Shown here: piece by piece, positions 25,401-37,364 of the stretch | Layout of the letters: each line of letters starts with the position of its first letter | Numbering within the stretch: position 1 is the first letter of the stretch | Assembly: GCF_035222275.1 (NCBI RefSeq) | Contig: NC_085885.1 | Span: 3,658,001 to 3,722,000, forward strand | Direction of reading: 5' to 3' | DNA length: 64,000 nucleotides | Source of the DNA: Podospora bellae-mahoneyi | Taxonomy: Eukaryota > Ascomycota > Sordariomycetes > Sordariales > Podosporaceae | Position numbers and translations under genes: made by a program | Notes under the pieces: model-generated | What the model saw: only the letters and a program-made list of their open reading frames with translations | What the model was told of the DNA's origin: nothing | Database searches by the model: none

Positions 25401-27404
25401 ATTGTTTGTGGATTGTCGTTCGTAAGTGTGACGTCCTATGCAAGCCGAAGAAATTTGTCGTTGTTGGTACTCTTCAGTCACAAAGTTGATATTGCTGATG
25501 GATCTTGATCGATTTACACATGCTCGCCTTACCATCGGGAAATTGTCAACTGCAAAGTGGGGGTTGCTGATCGCAGTGGGAGGTGATCGACATGTGGAAA
25601 GTCAGGAACCAACAACCCTACCCTCTCTTGGCGCAGTTGGCGGAGGCGGACGAGATGGCATTAAGCACAACAGAAAGCTTTGACCAAACAAACCTCAAGG
25701 CTTGATACAAACTCGCCGATATTGGTATTCCACAAGTCACCTTCCTGATGCCGTGGTGAGATGTCAACACCTTCCAGAGCTGGCCTTTTGAGGTTGCTTC
25801 CCAGTTGTCGAACGCATGGACCAGGCGCCGAGTGACGATAGCGCGCACCACCTTCCCCGTATGGATCATGGCAGGTAACTTGAACAAAGACGTGATCTTG
25901 CTCGTCGCCTACCCTCTAGGTTCTCTTGGCCCTCTCCTTTGATGTCTGTGGCTTGTCTGTAATGACGGGTTTCTTTTTGTTGGCATTATCTTGGGTCCCC
26001 GCTACTAACGTCGTGTCTCTGGATCGCATCCCATCGTCAGCTTGCTCACCTTATTACCGACAGATGCCCACTGCCCGGCCACAGCTGCTCCGAATCAACA
26101 CTTTACTGAACCAGCCTCGAACCCTGATTTATCCGAAGTTTGTGCTGAACCAGATGCTGTGTTGATGATGCCTCCAGCCAATGGCAGATCAGCAGACCAA
26201 GACACGCTTCCACATCCTCCTGCTCAATCGCTCGATCGCTGACCAACGTCATTTTTCGCTGACGAACTTCGGTTGATACGGCCATCGCTACAGAGCCGAA
26301 CTTTTGTTAAAGCTGGCAAGTCGCTCCGGTACAGCTTGCAAGCTCTGGCAGATGCTGTGCCCAGCCAGTGAGGCAATCATCACCCCTCGCGACGTGGCGG
26401 CCCTTCGACTGCCATCATCGCGCCATGTATCTCGGGACATATTGACCCAGTATCGACGGGGAATGCGTTGTGCCTCGTTGAGCCGTTTGAACGGAGTCTT
26501 CGGCCGGTCGCCTGAGCGAGTCGAGTCTTTCTGCGGCACCCGATACGACGACCTGTGATGGGACAAGAGTCAGCAATATACCGGATAATGGCCTCCTCGT
26601 CTCTGCCTCCCACGTTCCTTAACTGGTACCTATCCTCAGAAGCCTTGGTTATTGTACAGCATTTCGCTTTTGGTCGAGGCTATTTTTAGTTTGTTGGTCC
26701 CGATCGGAGACATTTGCCGCACCGGCAGAATGCGACGACCACCGTGAGAACAGCAAATCCGGGTCCGACAGGATACCCAGCACCAGCACCAGCATCAACA
26801 AGCATGCATTACCATGGTATTAGACGACTCAATCAGATGGGAAAGCGACTTACAGATGATCAAGCCGACTTGCTCAACACTCTAGCTCAAGCTGCTGGCT
26901 GTGGAACCGCCCATTTGCTCGAGGCCCCCGAAGTGGTATTGCCTACCACCCGGGGGGAGAAGTCTTATTTTCGGATACGGCTTGGAAAAATGCACCGGCT
27001 GGACCCGACACTCTGTCACTTGCCACACACTGCAACAATGGGTAGCTTTTTGCAAAGAGATTCACAGCAATCACGATGGGGCATCCGGAATTGTTTCAGA
27101 AAGGCTTGATTGACTCATGCTAGACAAGAGAGGAAAAGAGAAAGACCACACAAGAAAAGCGAACAGAAGATAAAACAAGAAATTCCGGATATGAGCCAAG
27201 TTCCTCGGTCAGGGTATCCGTGGCAGGCACTCAACCATGCCAGCCCCACGTCCTGCCGCCTTCCAAGGTCCCAGAGCCCGCATCCCTTTTGGTTTCCACA
27301 CCCGCCATTTCCGCAAAGTCCTTTTCCGTGTTCGGAGGAAGAAAAAAGAAGACCAAGCCAGCCTAAACCCCTGGGCCCAATGCTGTGGTAGATGGAAAAG
27401 CCAT
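22413..27404. other. 5-kb gene-poor region
   Basis: No gene could be supported. Many 60-130 codon frames occur on both strands, mostly from non-ATG starts and in overlapping shadow sets. It should hold the GATA factor promoter on its left and the 3' end of the DUF4360 gene on its right. Local features are an AT-rich island at 24480-24660 flanked by an imperfect inverted repeat. Non-coding RNA or very divergent genes cannot be excluded. Confidence 0.5.
24351..24727. repeat. imperfect inverted repeat around an AT-rich island
   Basis: About 53 bases at 24351-24404 (core aacgggctagcgtgctatca) recur in reverse complement at 24675-24727 (core aacgggctatcgtgctatcg) with roughly 80% identity by eye. 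The 270 bases between them include a strongly AT-rich stretch at 24480-24660. Many of the differences are C/T or G/A transitions. It could be a decayed fold-back element or a duplicated fragment altered by repeat-induced point mutation. Confidence 0.6.
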
Positions 27405-28193
27405 CTATTTGCAGGTGCGCCAGGCGATGTTGACCTGCTGGGTGAAGGCAACGGTGGCGTCGTCGTTTGTGATCTCACCGATGGCAGTGCGGTTGCTGCT
27501 GGTGAGGGCGATGCGGTTGTTGACGTTGAGGATGCCGTTGGCGCCGCAGGGCGAGTAGATGTAGCTGGCGGTGGGGATGCGGTCGGCCTTGGTGTAGACC
27601 TGGCCAGACTCCCAGATGCCGCCGCCTGTGATGGAGGTCTGGGTGGTGGTGGTGGCGCTGGCGTCCTGGCTGAAGTAGTAGGTGCTGTAAAAGGTGCCGG
27701 TGACGCCCTTCTCGAGCTGAGCGTAGCCGTGGTAGGTGGACTCGACAACGGCGAACTGGAAGCCGCTGGGGTACTGTGTAGGGAGTGCGTGTTAGCCTTG
27801 GCCTTTGTCTCATTGACATCACAGGAATGGTGGCATGCACAGGCTCTACCTTTAGGGAGAGATGGAGCTGGCAGTTCTTGGTCTTAGCAGTGGGGTCATA
27901 GCCGGGGCCGATGTAGGTCTGGAAGCGGTCGAAACCGAAGGTGACAACCTGTTGATGGGTTAGCATCTGCTGTCCTGTTTTTCTGTCTTGCCGCCTTGCT
28001 TCTAGCTTACAGTCTTATCGGGAGAGATGGAAGTGGAAACGGAGCCCTGGGGGCAGCCGTTGCCAGAGAAGCTGGCCTTGTCGATCTGGATCTGCTTCGG
28101 GTCGGGGGCGTTGGCCCAGCCGTCGTTTCCGACGACCTGAGCAACGGGGCTGGCGGCAGCGAGAGCGGGGAGGAGGAAAGCGACGGCCTTCAT
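27405..28193 (-). CDS. secreted DUF4360 family protein
   Basis: Three exons, complement(27405..27773, 27850..27948, 28011..28193), give 216 residues. The signal peptide [18 protein letters not shown] is followed by the DUF4360 pattern: [20 protein letters not shown], then [16 protein letters not shown], then [11 protein letters not shown] and, in the last exon, [20 protein letters not shown] and TYYFSQD. A C-terminal [15 protein letters not shown] follows. Four cysteines are seen. All splice sites are GT-AG and in phase 0 (GTAAGC..CAG and GTAGAG..CAG). DUF4360 proteins are secreted beta-rich proteins of about 200 residues found in fungi and bacteria, without a settled function. Length and order fit well. 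Confidence 0.9.
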
Positions 28194-31100
28194 TTTGATG
28201 ATTGGGTTGCTGAAAAAGCTGGTTGGAAACCGAAGATGAAGATGGTGCGGGCGGTGATCGGAAGATCTGAAGGCTGGAGGATGCTGAAGGCTTGAAGGCT
28301 GATGAGTTGATGAGGAAAAGAGGTCGATATCGTCGAGGAAGGGCTCGATACTTATACTCGTCTCTCGGGCTCGAACGTCCCTCTTTCTCGTGATGACTTC
28401 ACATTATCCGAGGAACAAACTCCATATTCCCGGCCGCGGACGGGAAAGACGTTTCTCGTTCGAGCGAGACCCGCTTGACATCGTCGGTATGGTGTTGTTA
28501 ATTTGGTCCCCAGACTGTGCAGCCGTCTCCCAGACCCCAGCTTCTTCGCGGTTCTCCGACTCCTTCTCCCCGTTTGGAACTTGGAGTAGTTTGCATCCGG
28601 ATGTAAACATTGTCTGTCGATGGCGTTCGAGGCCAGGGTGGGTCTTCGTTTCCGAGGTTCTCGCACGCCTCCAGGACCACAGTCGCAGCAGCCAAATTTA
28701 CGGATGAAGTGAGGATAAATGAACTACAAATTAAGACGGGACGTCGAGCTCTTATGGCTCGCTTCACCAAGGTACATGACCCTTACCAGAGCCGCACGAA
28801 GACCCAGTCCGATGCTTTCGCGTTACTCGATTTGCTGACGCTTCTATCTATCTAGATGTCATTGTGGATATTCCAGTAACTATAATTCTTTTTATAGAAG
28901 CCACTCTCCAGATTTCGACAAACCCGACACTGCGAAAGTCCAATTCAGGCCGTCGCTGGCAATATCGGCTTAGCATGCGGTGAGGACCGTGTCACATTGC
29001 GACATGCACTTGAGAAACTGGCCACCGACAACCGGGAATCATGGCTGTCTTGATGTTGTAGACATGTTGGTCTCCAAGTCACCCCTAGTCTACGAAGCTC
29101 AGATCCACGATAATGCAACAAGCAAATTCTGTTGCACTCCCCGATCAGCAAGACAACCTGAAGACAAAACAATGGACGAATCCCGAGAACCGCGACCCGG
29201 GATACTGGCAAGGGCCACACTTGTTGAGATCTCCCACTCCGCTGGCAGCGCTGATCTTGTAACACGACGAGGCGCACCACTGGAAACTTGCACCAGAAGC
29301 CAGTGCTACCCAACAGACATGACACTTGTTGCCATTGCTATTTTTGTGGCATGCTCAGGGGTCATTAATTAAGCTTAATTGAGGGACCCACCCTTTGTTC
29401 CCGGACGTGGCCATCGCGGACCTGGGTCGTGGCGTGGTGGTTGCATCTCGCTGCTATCGGGGATAGAGACTCGAGAGACGTTGACGTTGCGTCGGTGGTC
29501 AGCTGACCACCACATTGCCCGCCAGACGGAGTCCTCTGGCCATGCACCGCGAAGCTCCATCATGGCTGCCAACACACACACACGCCGTCGGTGAAGCACA
29601 GCCCGGAGGCATTCCACCATCGATCAAAAGGACAGACCAAATACGGTTGTTCAATCCAGCCACTACTATAGGGTATTTGCTCGACCCGCCAATGCCGTTC
29701 AACCGTGCCATGGACCAACACTAGCGTTGCCGGAGTGCCCCTGGGGTACCAAACTACCCCCTTGTTCCGCCACACAGGATGAGGAACCAGATGCTCCGAA
29801 TTTTTACGATTGGCCCAGCAAGGCGAAGACTTCTTGCTTTATCTACACGCCTGCACTAACAATCGCTGTTATTCTCATGACCCCGTTCCCCACATCGTCC
29901 CATCTCGAATCAAGAAGTTCCTTACTTGTCAAATATCAGTTCTCGGCTATTTCTTCGCTTGTGATCCAGGAAGAGCAACCCGAGCGGGTGGCAAAAGGGC
30001 ATTTGTCGAGCTTTCACAGTAAACGGGTTGAGAAAATAGAACCGTGCAGTTTGGTCCGGTCAAGGAGCTCTGTCTGCGATGGCTTTGGGTCGGTCCATCC
30101 TCAACTTACCCTCTGGGCAATTTCCTCCCGAGAGGAATGATACAGAGTCAATGTGAAGGGTTGACTGACAGTAACAGACCATGGGGCCGCATAACTCTGT
30201 GCTACCTATCTACAATCTACCTTGAATGCGATGGTCCAGAAAAAGCGACCCACATTCCCGCAGTTCGGCGGCTTGCCAGGAACCCGGGATGCCCCCCAGC
30301 CTTCCCATGCAGTGCAAGGCTGGACAGGCTGAAAGGATACCAACCGATTGACACAACCCCTGGGCTGTTCCACGGTTACTGGCCACATGTAGGCCACCCT
30401 TTGCACGAGTCGGTTGCATTCGGCCCTGCGACGTTACCGTTTGGGCAAAACCCAACCTGATCATGGCCGCCAACCATGCAAGACACACGAGCTTGTCTTT
30501 TATGAATGTGCTCAAAGGACCCCAGTATAAAATCGTATCCACATTGCTGACTGTCACTTTGCAATAGCGTGTAGATTGGGCTTTTATATCAAGGTCACTT
30601 TGCTGCTCCCCATCTCCCTGTTGTACTGTCAAGCGAGTACAGGAATAGTAACAGTGTATATGAGGGTTCGTGCCAGGTACCACGAGGGAACCTGGGTTCT
30701 GCTCGTAACTGGGGATATCTATGGTGCAGGACATGCTGCAGGTAATATGGAGGTTCTCATCAGTCTGACCCCCGATTTGCAGGAACTGGACTCTGGACGA
30801 CGTCTCATCAACACCCCCGATGCAATTGACCAGCTCCCTTTCTGGCCGAAAGAAGAAACGGAAGATGACTGGCTACGACTGCTGCCTTGATCAAGCAATA
30901 CAGATATTGATCTCTGTGTGGATTCCAGATGTCGACCCCAACTTTCCTGTGCCAGATGCCGCTATCTTTAGCTCAGGGTAGCATCGAGATGTAGCTTTGT
31001 GTATAGTAAACAATAGACATATGAGAAGATTTTCTGATGCCAGCAACCACCGAGTGAACCGTCGATGTATCAGCCTGAGTTGCGAGAGGAGGCGCAGTTC

Positions 31101-31933
31101 AAAATATGGTCTGATGAAGGGTCCTCGCTGTTGTGTTGACAGGTTGTTTTGGTGGCTGGGCCGGAGCGTAGGAGATAGGCATCACGGCCGCCGAGGTCCA
31201 GCACTACCGCGCCAACTACCACGGGCCGCATCTCACACAAAGTACCAATGCGGCGGTGCTCCCGGGATAGTAAGAGAGAAGGAGGGGAATGTTACCCTGT
31301 GGGGGGGATGATCGACCACGCCTTTCTCCGTCCCGTCCGGCTTGCCTGCCATTGGAGGTGAACGTGAAAGAGGTGAGTGACACAGGTGGGATGTCCGTGT
31401 AAATGTTTATCCAGGGGAGAAAGGAAATCGAGGGCGTCTGTTCTGGTGATGGGCCGCCTCTCGGACCTTGGTGGTTGACGCCGAGATGGTGCTGAGCTCT
31501 GTCTACCTATCTTCTACAGTCATCATCACTCACCAGTAGTCGCGGCCTACAATGCTTTCTCAACGAGAAACAGCAAACCTCAAATGGTTTGCCCCGTCCA
31601 AGCCGATCGAATCTTCCGGGCGCTCACCAAGTAGAAGGCGGCCAACATCATGACTCGGAATGAAGACGTCACACCAGACCACATCACAACACTGAAACCA
31701 ACAACATGGAATAGTCTATTCTCCAAGCAAGTTCTACACTCCTTCTCATAACACACAAACACAAAAAGTGTACACTAATCCCAACAACACCATGCTTGCT
31801 CAAACGCTTTACTTCCCTCCCCATCACAAGCCAAACGCTACAAGCATGCTACAAGCACTAATATCTTTTCATAAAAATTACAGATCACGTTCTCCGCTGC
31901 ATCATCACATCATATCCTCACACCTGTTCTCAT
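28194..31933. other. 3.7-kb gene-poor region
   Basis: No gene could be supported. The left end must hold the DUF4360 promoter (C/T-rich stretch near 28270-28400) and the right end the 3' UTR of the citrate-synthase-type gene. Frames up to 174 codons occur but without domains, signal peptides or consistent splicing. A short CA microsatellite lies near 29571-29583. Confidence 0.5.
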
Positions 31934-33461
31934 CTACTGCCCCTCAACTTGCTTCAACAACCCCTCCAAATTGATGCTCTTAGGCCTCTCAATGGGCAGA
32001 CCCAACGCCCGATCCCAGATCAGCTGCGCCAACGGGCCCAATCCTCTGCTGACGCCAAAAGTGGCGGTATAGTACAGCGTCTCGTGGAAGCCGTAGTGGT
32101 GGAACAGCACACCAGAGCTAGAGTCCACATTGGGGTAGGGGTTCTTGGTCTTTCCATGCTTCTTCAGCACCTCAGGCGCAATACGGCTGTTCTTCTCCAC
32201 AAGCTGGAAGACTGGGTCGGCGGCGATCTCGGGGCGGGCAGCGGCGTAGTCCATCAGGGCCTCGAAGCGTGGATCCGGCTTACGGAGCACGGCGTGGCCG
32301 TAACCGGGCACGACACGGCCGCTGTTGAGGGTGGACCAGAGGTAGTCGTGGATGTCGTCTTCGGTGTAGTTAGTGGGGATGGCCTCCTTCATCTGGATGA
32401 TCCAGCGGAGGACTTCCTGGGCGGCGAGGCCGTGGAGGGGGCCGGCGAGACCCTGGAGACCGGCGCTGTAGCTGAGGAAGGGGTCGCTCAGTGCGCTACC
32501 AACCAGGTGGGTGGTATGGGCCGAGACGTTGCCGCCTTCGTGGTCACCGTGGAGGGCGAGGTAGAGACGGAGGAGGTCTTGGAAGTTCTCGTTCTCCTTG
32601 CCGCCCTTGCCGAGCATGGCGGCGAAGTTGTAGGACCAATCTTGCTCGAGGTCGATCTCGGCGGGAAGAGCACCGCCACCCTTGTAGGAGTTTTGGTAGA
32701 TCTTGGCCGCGATAGTGGGCAATTTGGCGAGAAGAGATATGCAGTCGTCAAAGGTAGGCTCCCAGTAATCGGCCTTGTTGAGGCCCTCTTCGTAGGCCTT
32801 GGCAAACTTGGATGTGTAGTTCAAGGCGGAAACAGCAATGGCAAATTGGGTCATTGGGTGGAGGTCCTTGGGGAAGTTGTCAAGCAGCTTGGTGACAAAG
32901 TCTGGGAGCTGGCCTTGCTCGGCGAGCTCACGCGAGAACTGGCGGGTCTGCTTGACAGAGGGCACTTTGCCAGTAAGCAAAAGCCAGAACATGGCCTCCG
33001 GAAGCATCTCGGTGCCGGTCTTGCCCTTGGGCAGCTCCTTTTGGCAGTCCTTGATGGTACGGCCGTGGAAGCGAATACCCTCGTTGGCATCGAGCACAGA
33101 ACCCTCCCATACCATGGCCTTGAGGCCGCGCATACCACCAATTGTGTTCTCAACCTTGACCTCGCCAATGACCTTGGAGCCGTGGGCCTTGACCTTCTTG
33201 AACAGCTCGCGCTTGGCAGGGATCACCTCCTTGAGCGTTGTCTTGAGGTCGGGTTCGGCGGTAGAGTATGTTCGTCGTGTAATTGGGGCATATCTAACTG
33301 GAGTGGCAGCAAGAGGCTGCAGAAATGTCAGCAAACATGAAGTCTGGAGAGATGAGACGAACAGCTGCGTGCTGCGTGCTGTGCAGTTCATGGTGGAGCA
33401 GCAGTTGACTTACACGCAGAGCGCCCAATGCGCGGGGAGCCTTTCTGAAGTTCAAAGCCAT
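31934..33461 (-). CDS. mcsA: 2-methylcitrate synthase, mitochondrial
   Basis: Two exons, complement(31934..33316, 33414..33461), encode 476 residues. Exon 1 (MALNFRKAPRALGALR) is basic and Leu/Ala-rich, a mitochondrial targeting start. The intron is 97 nt (GTAAGT..GCTGAC..CAG). The mature part begins RRTYSTAEPDLKTTLKEVIP, which I recognise as the fungal McsA (2-methylcitrate synthase) N-terminus rather than ordinary citrate synthase. Citrate-synthase signatures are complete: GPLHGLAAQEVLRWI, VVPGYGHAVLRKPDPRF and NVDSSSGVLFHHYG carry the His, His and Asp catalytic residues. The enzyme condenses propionyl-CoA with oxaloacetate, the entry step of the methylcitrate cycle, and usually keeps some citrate synthase activity. 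It is divergent from a methylisocitrate lyase gene, which supports the McsA reading. A 463-codon frame on the opposite strand is only a shadow. Confidence 0.93.
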
Positions 33462-34427
33462 GTCTGATGGTATCCAAAGTGAGTATGGATGATCTGAAAA
33501 TGTCTCCTAATTCCGAGTTCCTCAGAGCCTCATATGAGAGAAGCTGACCTCCTCTGGTCCTTTATCCCACGCCAGCCGAGGGATGTGGAGAGGTTTGCTC
33601 TTGCAGGGAAGTGGCCGGGGCGCGCTCGACCGTGAATGCGGGGTACTTGGTGTATCCTTGCCGCTTTCTTTTGGAACACCCTTGAAGGCTGGAGCTTCCC
33701 CGGATTTCTTGGTGATATAATGGGGGCCGTGGGGGTGGTGTGCAGTAGAGATATCACAGATGCTATGGCAGCGCAAAAAAAACGTCTCAAGTTCCAAACC
33801 TCTACAAGACAGCCTCAAAATCTTTTTCCAGTGGTTTGGACACGATCAAACGTCCGCCGCTTCTTTTACATGTGCACCAGCTTCCTATTCTGGCGCCAAC
33901 GCTAAACCCCCGCCATGTCGCTTTCACAGCGCTTCAACCGAGGGAAGCCGCTCTCTCTGCCCCGCACTCTGGGCGTTGCAGCCCCGGACAAACGGTGCAG
34001 GGTAATGCCGGTTGAGCGATTGACCAATCAGAAGCTTGCTAAATCCCTCGGCAACGCTCCACACCACTGAAATGTCGCCGTCGACCAGAACCTCCATGAC
34101 GCCGAACCGTGACCCGGACAACCTGAAGCTCCTGCTCTTTAACCATAGCCATACCCGGTAGCACCGGCACGCCATCGCTCCTGAATTCCACAAAGAAATA
34201 ACGCCGGCCGATCTGTTTCCACCTTTACTCAGCAGTTGTCCCCTAGCTGGTCAGCTAGCTCGACCATACTCGACCCCGACATCGGCAGCGTCGCAGAGCA
34301 GACTGTGTGTCCAAGCCATATCTTTTTAACACGGCATCTTCCTTTTGTATGTCTTAGCTGGCCTGGTTTTGGATATCCGGAGAAACTCAACACACCTACC
34401 TTTGTTTCTTGGCTTATCACACCTCCG
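33462..34427. promoter_or_regulatory. bidirectional promoter of the methylcitrate pair
   Basis: 966 bp separate the ATGs of the 2-methylcitrate synthase (-) and 2-methylisocitrate lyase (+) genes. The hexamer CCGAGG or its complement CCTCGG occurs three times, at 33576-33581, 33938-33943 and 34046-34051. By base chance about 0.5 would be expected. This is the known core site of the FarA/FarB activators of fatty-acid use in Aspergillus. A CCAAT box stands at 34024-34028. Shared fatty-acid or propionate induction is inferred, not shown. Confidence 0.5.
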
Positions 34428-36254
34428 ATGCTGCGCACCATTCTCCCCAGCGTCCCCCGGCGGACCCTGACTGCACGGCTAACCTCCGCCTTGTCTTCCG
34501 GATCAGCTAGGGCGCACGCCGTTCGCTCCCTATCTACAACTGCGGTCACCAGAATGTCTTCTCTCCCACCAGCAAACCCACCACTGACCACGACGTCAGC
34601 TTTTGAGGCCTACCAGCTCTTGCCCGAGGCGCAAAAGGCCGGAGCGGCCGAAGATGCCTTGTTCGAAGCTCAAGTCAAGGAGGTTGAAGCCTGGTGGGCT
34701 TCTTCGCGTTTTGAGGGCATCAAGCGCGACTGGACAGCCGCCGATGTCGTGAGCAAGCGCGGCTCCCTCCAGCAAAACTACCCCAGCTCCGTCATGGCGC
34801 GCAAGCTATGGAACCTCGTCCGTGAGCGCGAAGCTGCTGGCAAGCCCATCCACACACTGGGCGCCATCGACCCTATCCAGATGACACAACAAGCGCCGCA
34901 TCAGGAGGTCCTCTACATCTCTGGCTGGGCCTGCTCCTCGCTCTTGACGACCACCAACGAGGTTTCCCCTGACTTTGGCGACTACCCTTACAACACGGTT
35001 CCCAACCAGGTCCAGCGCCTGTTCAAGGCGCAAAGCATGCACGACCGCAAGCACTGGTTCCTGCGCTCCAAGATGAGCCCCGAGGAGCGCGCAAAGACCT
35101 CTTACACTGACTACCTCCGCCCTATTATTGCAGATGGCGATACTGGTCACGGTGGTTTGACCGCCGTCATGAAGCTGGCCAAGCTCTTTGCTGAGAACGG
35201 CGCGGCGGCGGTGCACTTTGAGGACCAGATGCACGGCGGTAAGAAGTGCGGGCATTTGGCTGGCAAGGTTCTCGTCCCAACGAGCGAGCACATCAACCGC
35301 CTCAAGGCTGCCCGGTTCCAGTGGGATGTCATGGGAACTGAAAACTTGGTGATCGCCCGTACCGACTCGGAGAGCGGCAAGCTTATTTCGTCATCTATTG
35401 ACGTCCGTGATCACGAGTTCATCCTCGGTGTTGCGGACCCCTCAGTTCGGTCTCTTGCCGAAACGCTGGCTTCGATGGAAGCAAAGGGTGCCTCTGGTTC
35501 AGAGATTGACGCCTTTGAGGCCCAGTGGGTCAAGTCAACCAAGCTGGTCACCTTTGACGAGGCTGCCGTTGCCCACTTTGAGAAGCATGGTGTGCCCCAG
35601 GAGAAAATTGCAGGGTACCAGTCTGCCGTCAAGGCTGACAGGGACATGGGCATTTCTGAGCGCCGCAAGCTTGCCTCGTCGATTACCCCTGATGCCTTTG
35701 TGTACTGGGACTGGGATGTCCCCCGCACCCGTGAGGGCTTCTACCACTTCCGCAACGGCATGAACGCTGCTACCAAGCGTGCGTTGGCTTTTGGTCCCTA
35801 TGCCGACCTTCTCTGGGTTGAGACTGGTGACCCGAATGTGCAGGTGGCTAAGGATCTTGGTCAGGCTGTCAGGTCGGTCTACCCTGGCAAAGGGCTGGTG
35901 TATAACCTCAGCCCCTCGTTCAACTGGATGGCGCATGGGTTTACCCCCGAGACGCTCAGAAGCTTCATCTGGGATATTGCCAAGGAGGGGTTTGTCCTTC
36001 AGCTTGTCAGCTTGGCTGGTCTGCACAGCACCGCGACAATCAGCAATGAGCTGGCCAAGAAGTTCAAGGAGGATGGCATGGCTGCTTATGTGGAGCTTGT
36101 TCAGAGAAGGGAGAAAGAGTTGGGTGTTGATGTTTTGACACACCAAAAATGGAGCGGTGCTAGCTACGTTGATGCTGTGTTGGGCCATATTCAGAGTGGC
36201 AGCTCAGGGAGTAAGAGTATGGGTGAGGGGAATACGGAGGGGCAGTTTGAGTAG
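34428..36254 (+). CDS. mclA: 2-methylisocitrate lyase, mitochondrial (ICL family)
   Basis: A single exon of 608 residues. The ATG at 34428 starts [20 protein letters not shown], an Arg/Ser/Leu-rich mitochondrial presequence ending around [10 protein letters not shown]. The body is isocitrate-lyase superfamily: [24 protein letters not shown] for magnesium binding, HFEDQ and the active-site [15 protein letters not shown] with its catalytic Cys. Glyoxylate-cycle isocitrate lyase is near 540 residues and peroxisomal. The longer N-terminus, the presequence and the partner gene next door point to the fungal 2-methylisocitrate lyase, which splits 2-methylisocitrate to pyruvate and succinate in mitochondria. 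The frame is open further upstream, but no ATG is found there. The chain ends in a Gly/Ser/Glu tail without a peroxisomal signal (GQFE). Confidence 0.9.
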   Translation: MLRTILPSVPRRTLTARLTSALSSGSARAHAVRSLSTTAVTRMSSLPPANPPLTTTSAFEAYQLLPEAQKAGAAEDALFEAQVKEVEAWWASSRFEGIKRDWTAADVVSKRGSLQQNYPSSVMARKLWNLVREREAAGKPIHTLGAIDPIQMTQQAPHQEVLYISGWACSSLLTTTNEVSPDFGDYPYNTVPNQVQRLFKAQSMHDRKHWFLRSKMSPEERAKTSYTDYLRPIIADGDTGHGGLTAVMKLAKLFAENGAAAVHFEDQMHGGKKCGHLAGKVLVPTSEHINRLKAARFQWDVMGTENLVIARTDSESGKLISSSIDVRDHEFILGVADPSVRSLAETLASMEAKGASGSEIDAFEAQWVKSTKLVTFDEAAVAHFEKHGVPQEKIAGYQSAVKADRDMGISERRKLASSITPDAFVYWDWDVPRTREGFYHFRNGMNAATKRALAFGPYADLLWVETGDPNVQVAKDLGQAVRSVYPGKGLVYNLSPSFNWMAHGFTPETLRSFIWDIAKEGFVLQLVSLAGLHSTATISNELAKKFKEDGMAAYVELVQRREKELGVDVLTHQKWSGASYVDAVLGHIQSGSSGSKSMGEGNTEGQFE

Positions 36255-36466
36255 GATAGGTGACTGTTAATAAAAGGGGTGAAGAGGTTGGAGGACCGTG
36301 TATGTACAGGAGGCATTTGCAAGCATATTGCATAAGGAGGGCGTTTTTGGCTATGGCATCTTTCGACTTCAATCTCAACATGATACCAACTAAACACAAA
36401 ATCAAGTCATCATATTGTATTGGTACATCAGATCATCTATCATGTATCATCAAAGCCTGCACAATC

Positions 36467-37364
36467 TTACAAGCTGTCCTTGGAGGCGTTATTCACGGGC
36501 GCCGGGGCAGCCGGGCCCTCGGGGGTGACATACGCCTTGGTCATACCACCATCCACCACAAAGTCATGGCCGTTGACAAAGCTGCTGTCATCGCTGGCCA
36601 AGAACAGAACCGCCTGCGCCTGCTCAATGGCCTCCCCGAATCTGCCAGTAGGGAAGTGCACCTCTCTCCTGTGTCTTTTGGCCTTGTCATCGCCCAACCA
36701 ATCCTGCAGCAAAGGGGTGTTCAACGGCGCAGGGCACAAGCTGTTGAATCGATACCCCTCCCTGGCATGCACAATCGCCAGCTCCCTCGTCATGGCCAAC
36801 ACAGCACCCTTGCTAGCGGTGTAAGCCAACTGCGGTGTAGCCGACCCGACAAGCGCAACAACAGACGCAGTGTTGATGATCGACCCCTTGGTCTTGTTGT
36901 GTCTCCGCAACGAAAGGACGGCGTGCTTGCAACCAAACCAGACGCCCTTGACGTTGATATTTTGCGTCAGATCCCAGATGTCTTCGGGGGTGTTGACCGC
37001 GTCGTCGTCGCGGGCATGCATGATGCCAGCATTGTTGAACATGACGTCGACGCCGCCCCAGGCGTCGAGGGACTCGACGGCGGCTTGGACGGCAGACTCC
37101 TTGGAGACGTCGCAGATGGTGGTTTCGATCTTGCCAGCGGCGGGGACGAGCTGTTTGACTTTTGCTTGGGCGCGGGAGAGGGCTTCTTCGGATATGTCGG
37201 CCATGAGGACGTTGGCGCCTTCACGGGCGAAGAGGATGGTTGTTTCGAGGCCGATGCCACTAGGCGACGTTAGCCTTGGGGATAACGGTAGGATGGGGGG
37301 ATTTAGGAGCCTACCCGGCGGCGCCGGTGACAATGGCGTTTTTACCAGCTAGACGACCGGACAT
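36467..37364 (-). CDS. short-chain dehydrogenase/reductase (classical SDR)
   Basis: Two exons, complement(36467..37259, 37315..37364), encode 280 residues. The intron cuts the cofactor motif: exon 1 ends NAIVTGAAG and exon 2 opens GIGLETTILFAREGANV, restoring TGxxxGIG for NAD(P) binding. Further signatures are CDVSKE, NNAGIM, the active-site Ser region NTASVVALVG, YTASKGAV with the catalytic Tyr and Lys, and FVNGHDFVVDGGMT near the end. An acidic residue at the end of strand 2 (MADIS) suggests NAD preference. There is no targeting signal. The substrate cannot be told; the family includes FabG-like and alcohol or diol dehydrogenases. It converges on the methylisocitrate lyase gene with a 212-bp gap, so a link with that pathway is only positional. 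Confidence 0.92.

Noticed and set aside
26288-27391. Overlapping frames on both strands (up to 131 codons)
   Set aside because: Mutually overlapping, mostly non-ATG starts, no signal peptide, domain or splice structure.
30210-30734. A 174-codon minus-strand frame
   Set aside because: No recognisable sequence, overlaps other frames of equal quality and has no supporting promoter or splice logic.
31949-33340. A 463-codon plus-strand open frame
   Set aside because: It is exactly antisense to the 2-methylcitrate synthase exon, starts at a non-ATG codon and shows no domain. It is a shadow of GC-biased third positions.
34806-35291. A 161-codon minus-strand frame
   Set aside because: Antisense to the methylisocitrate lyase gene; no family content.
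36260-37273. A 337-codon plus-strand open frame
   Set aside because: Antisense to the SDR gene, whose motifs and splice sites are clear. No recognisable domain in this frame.
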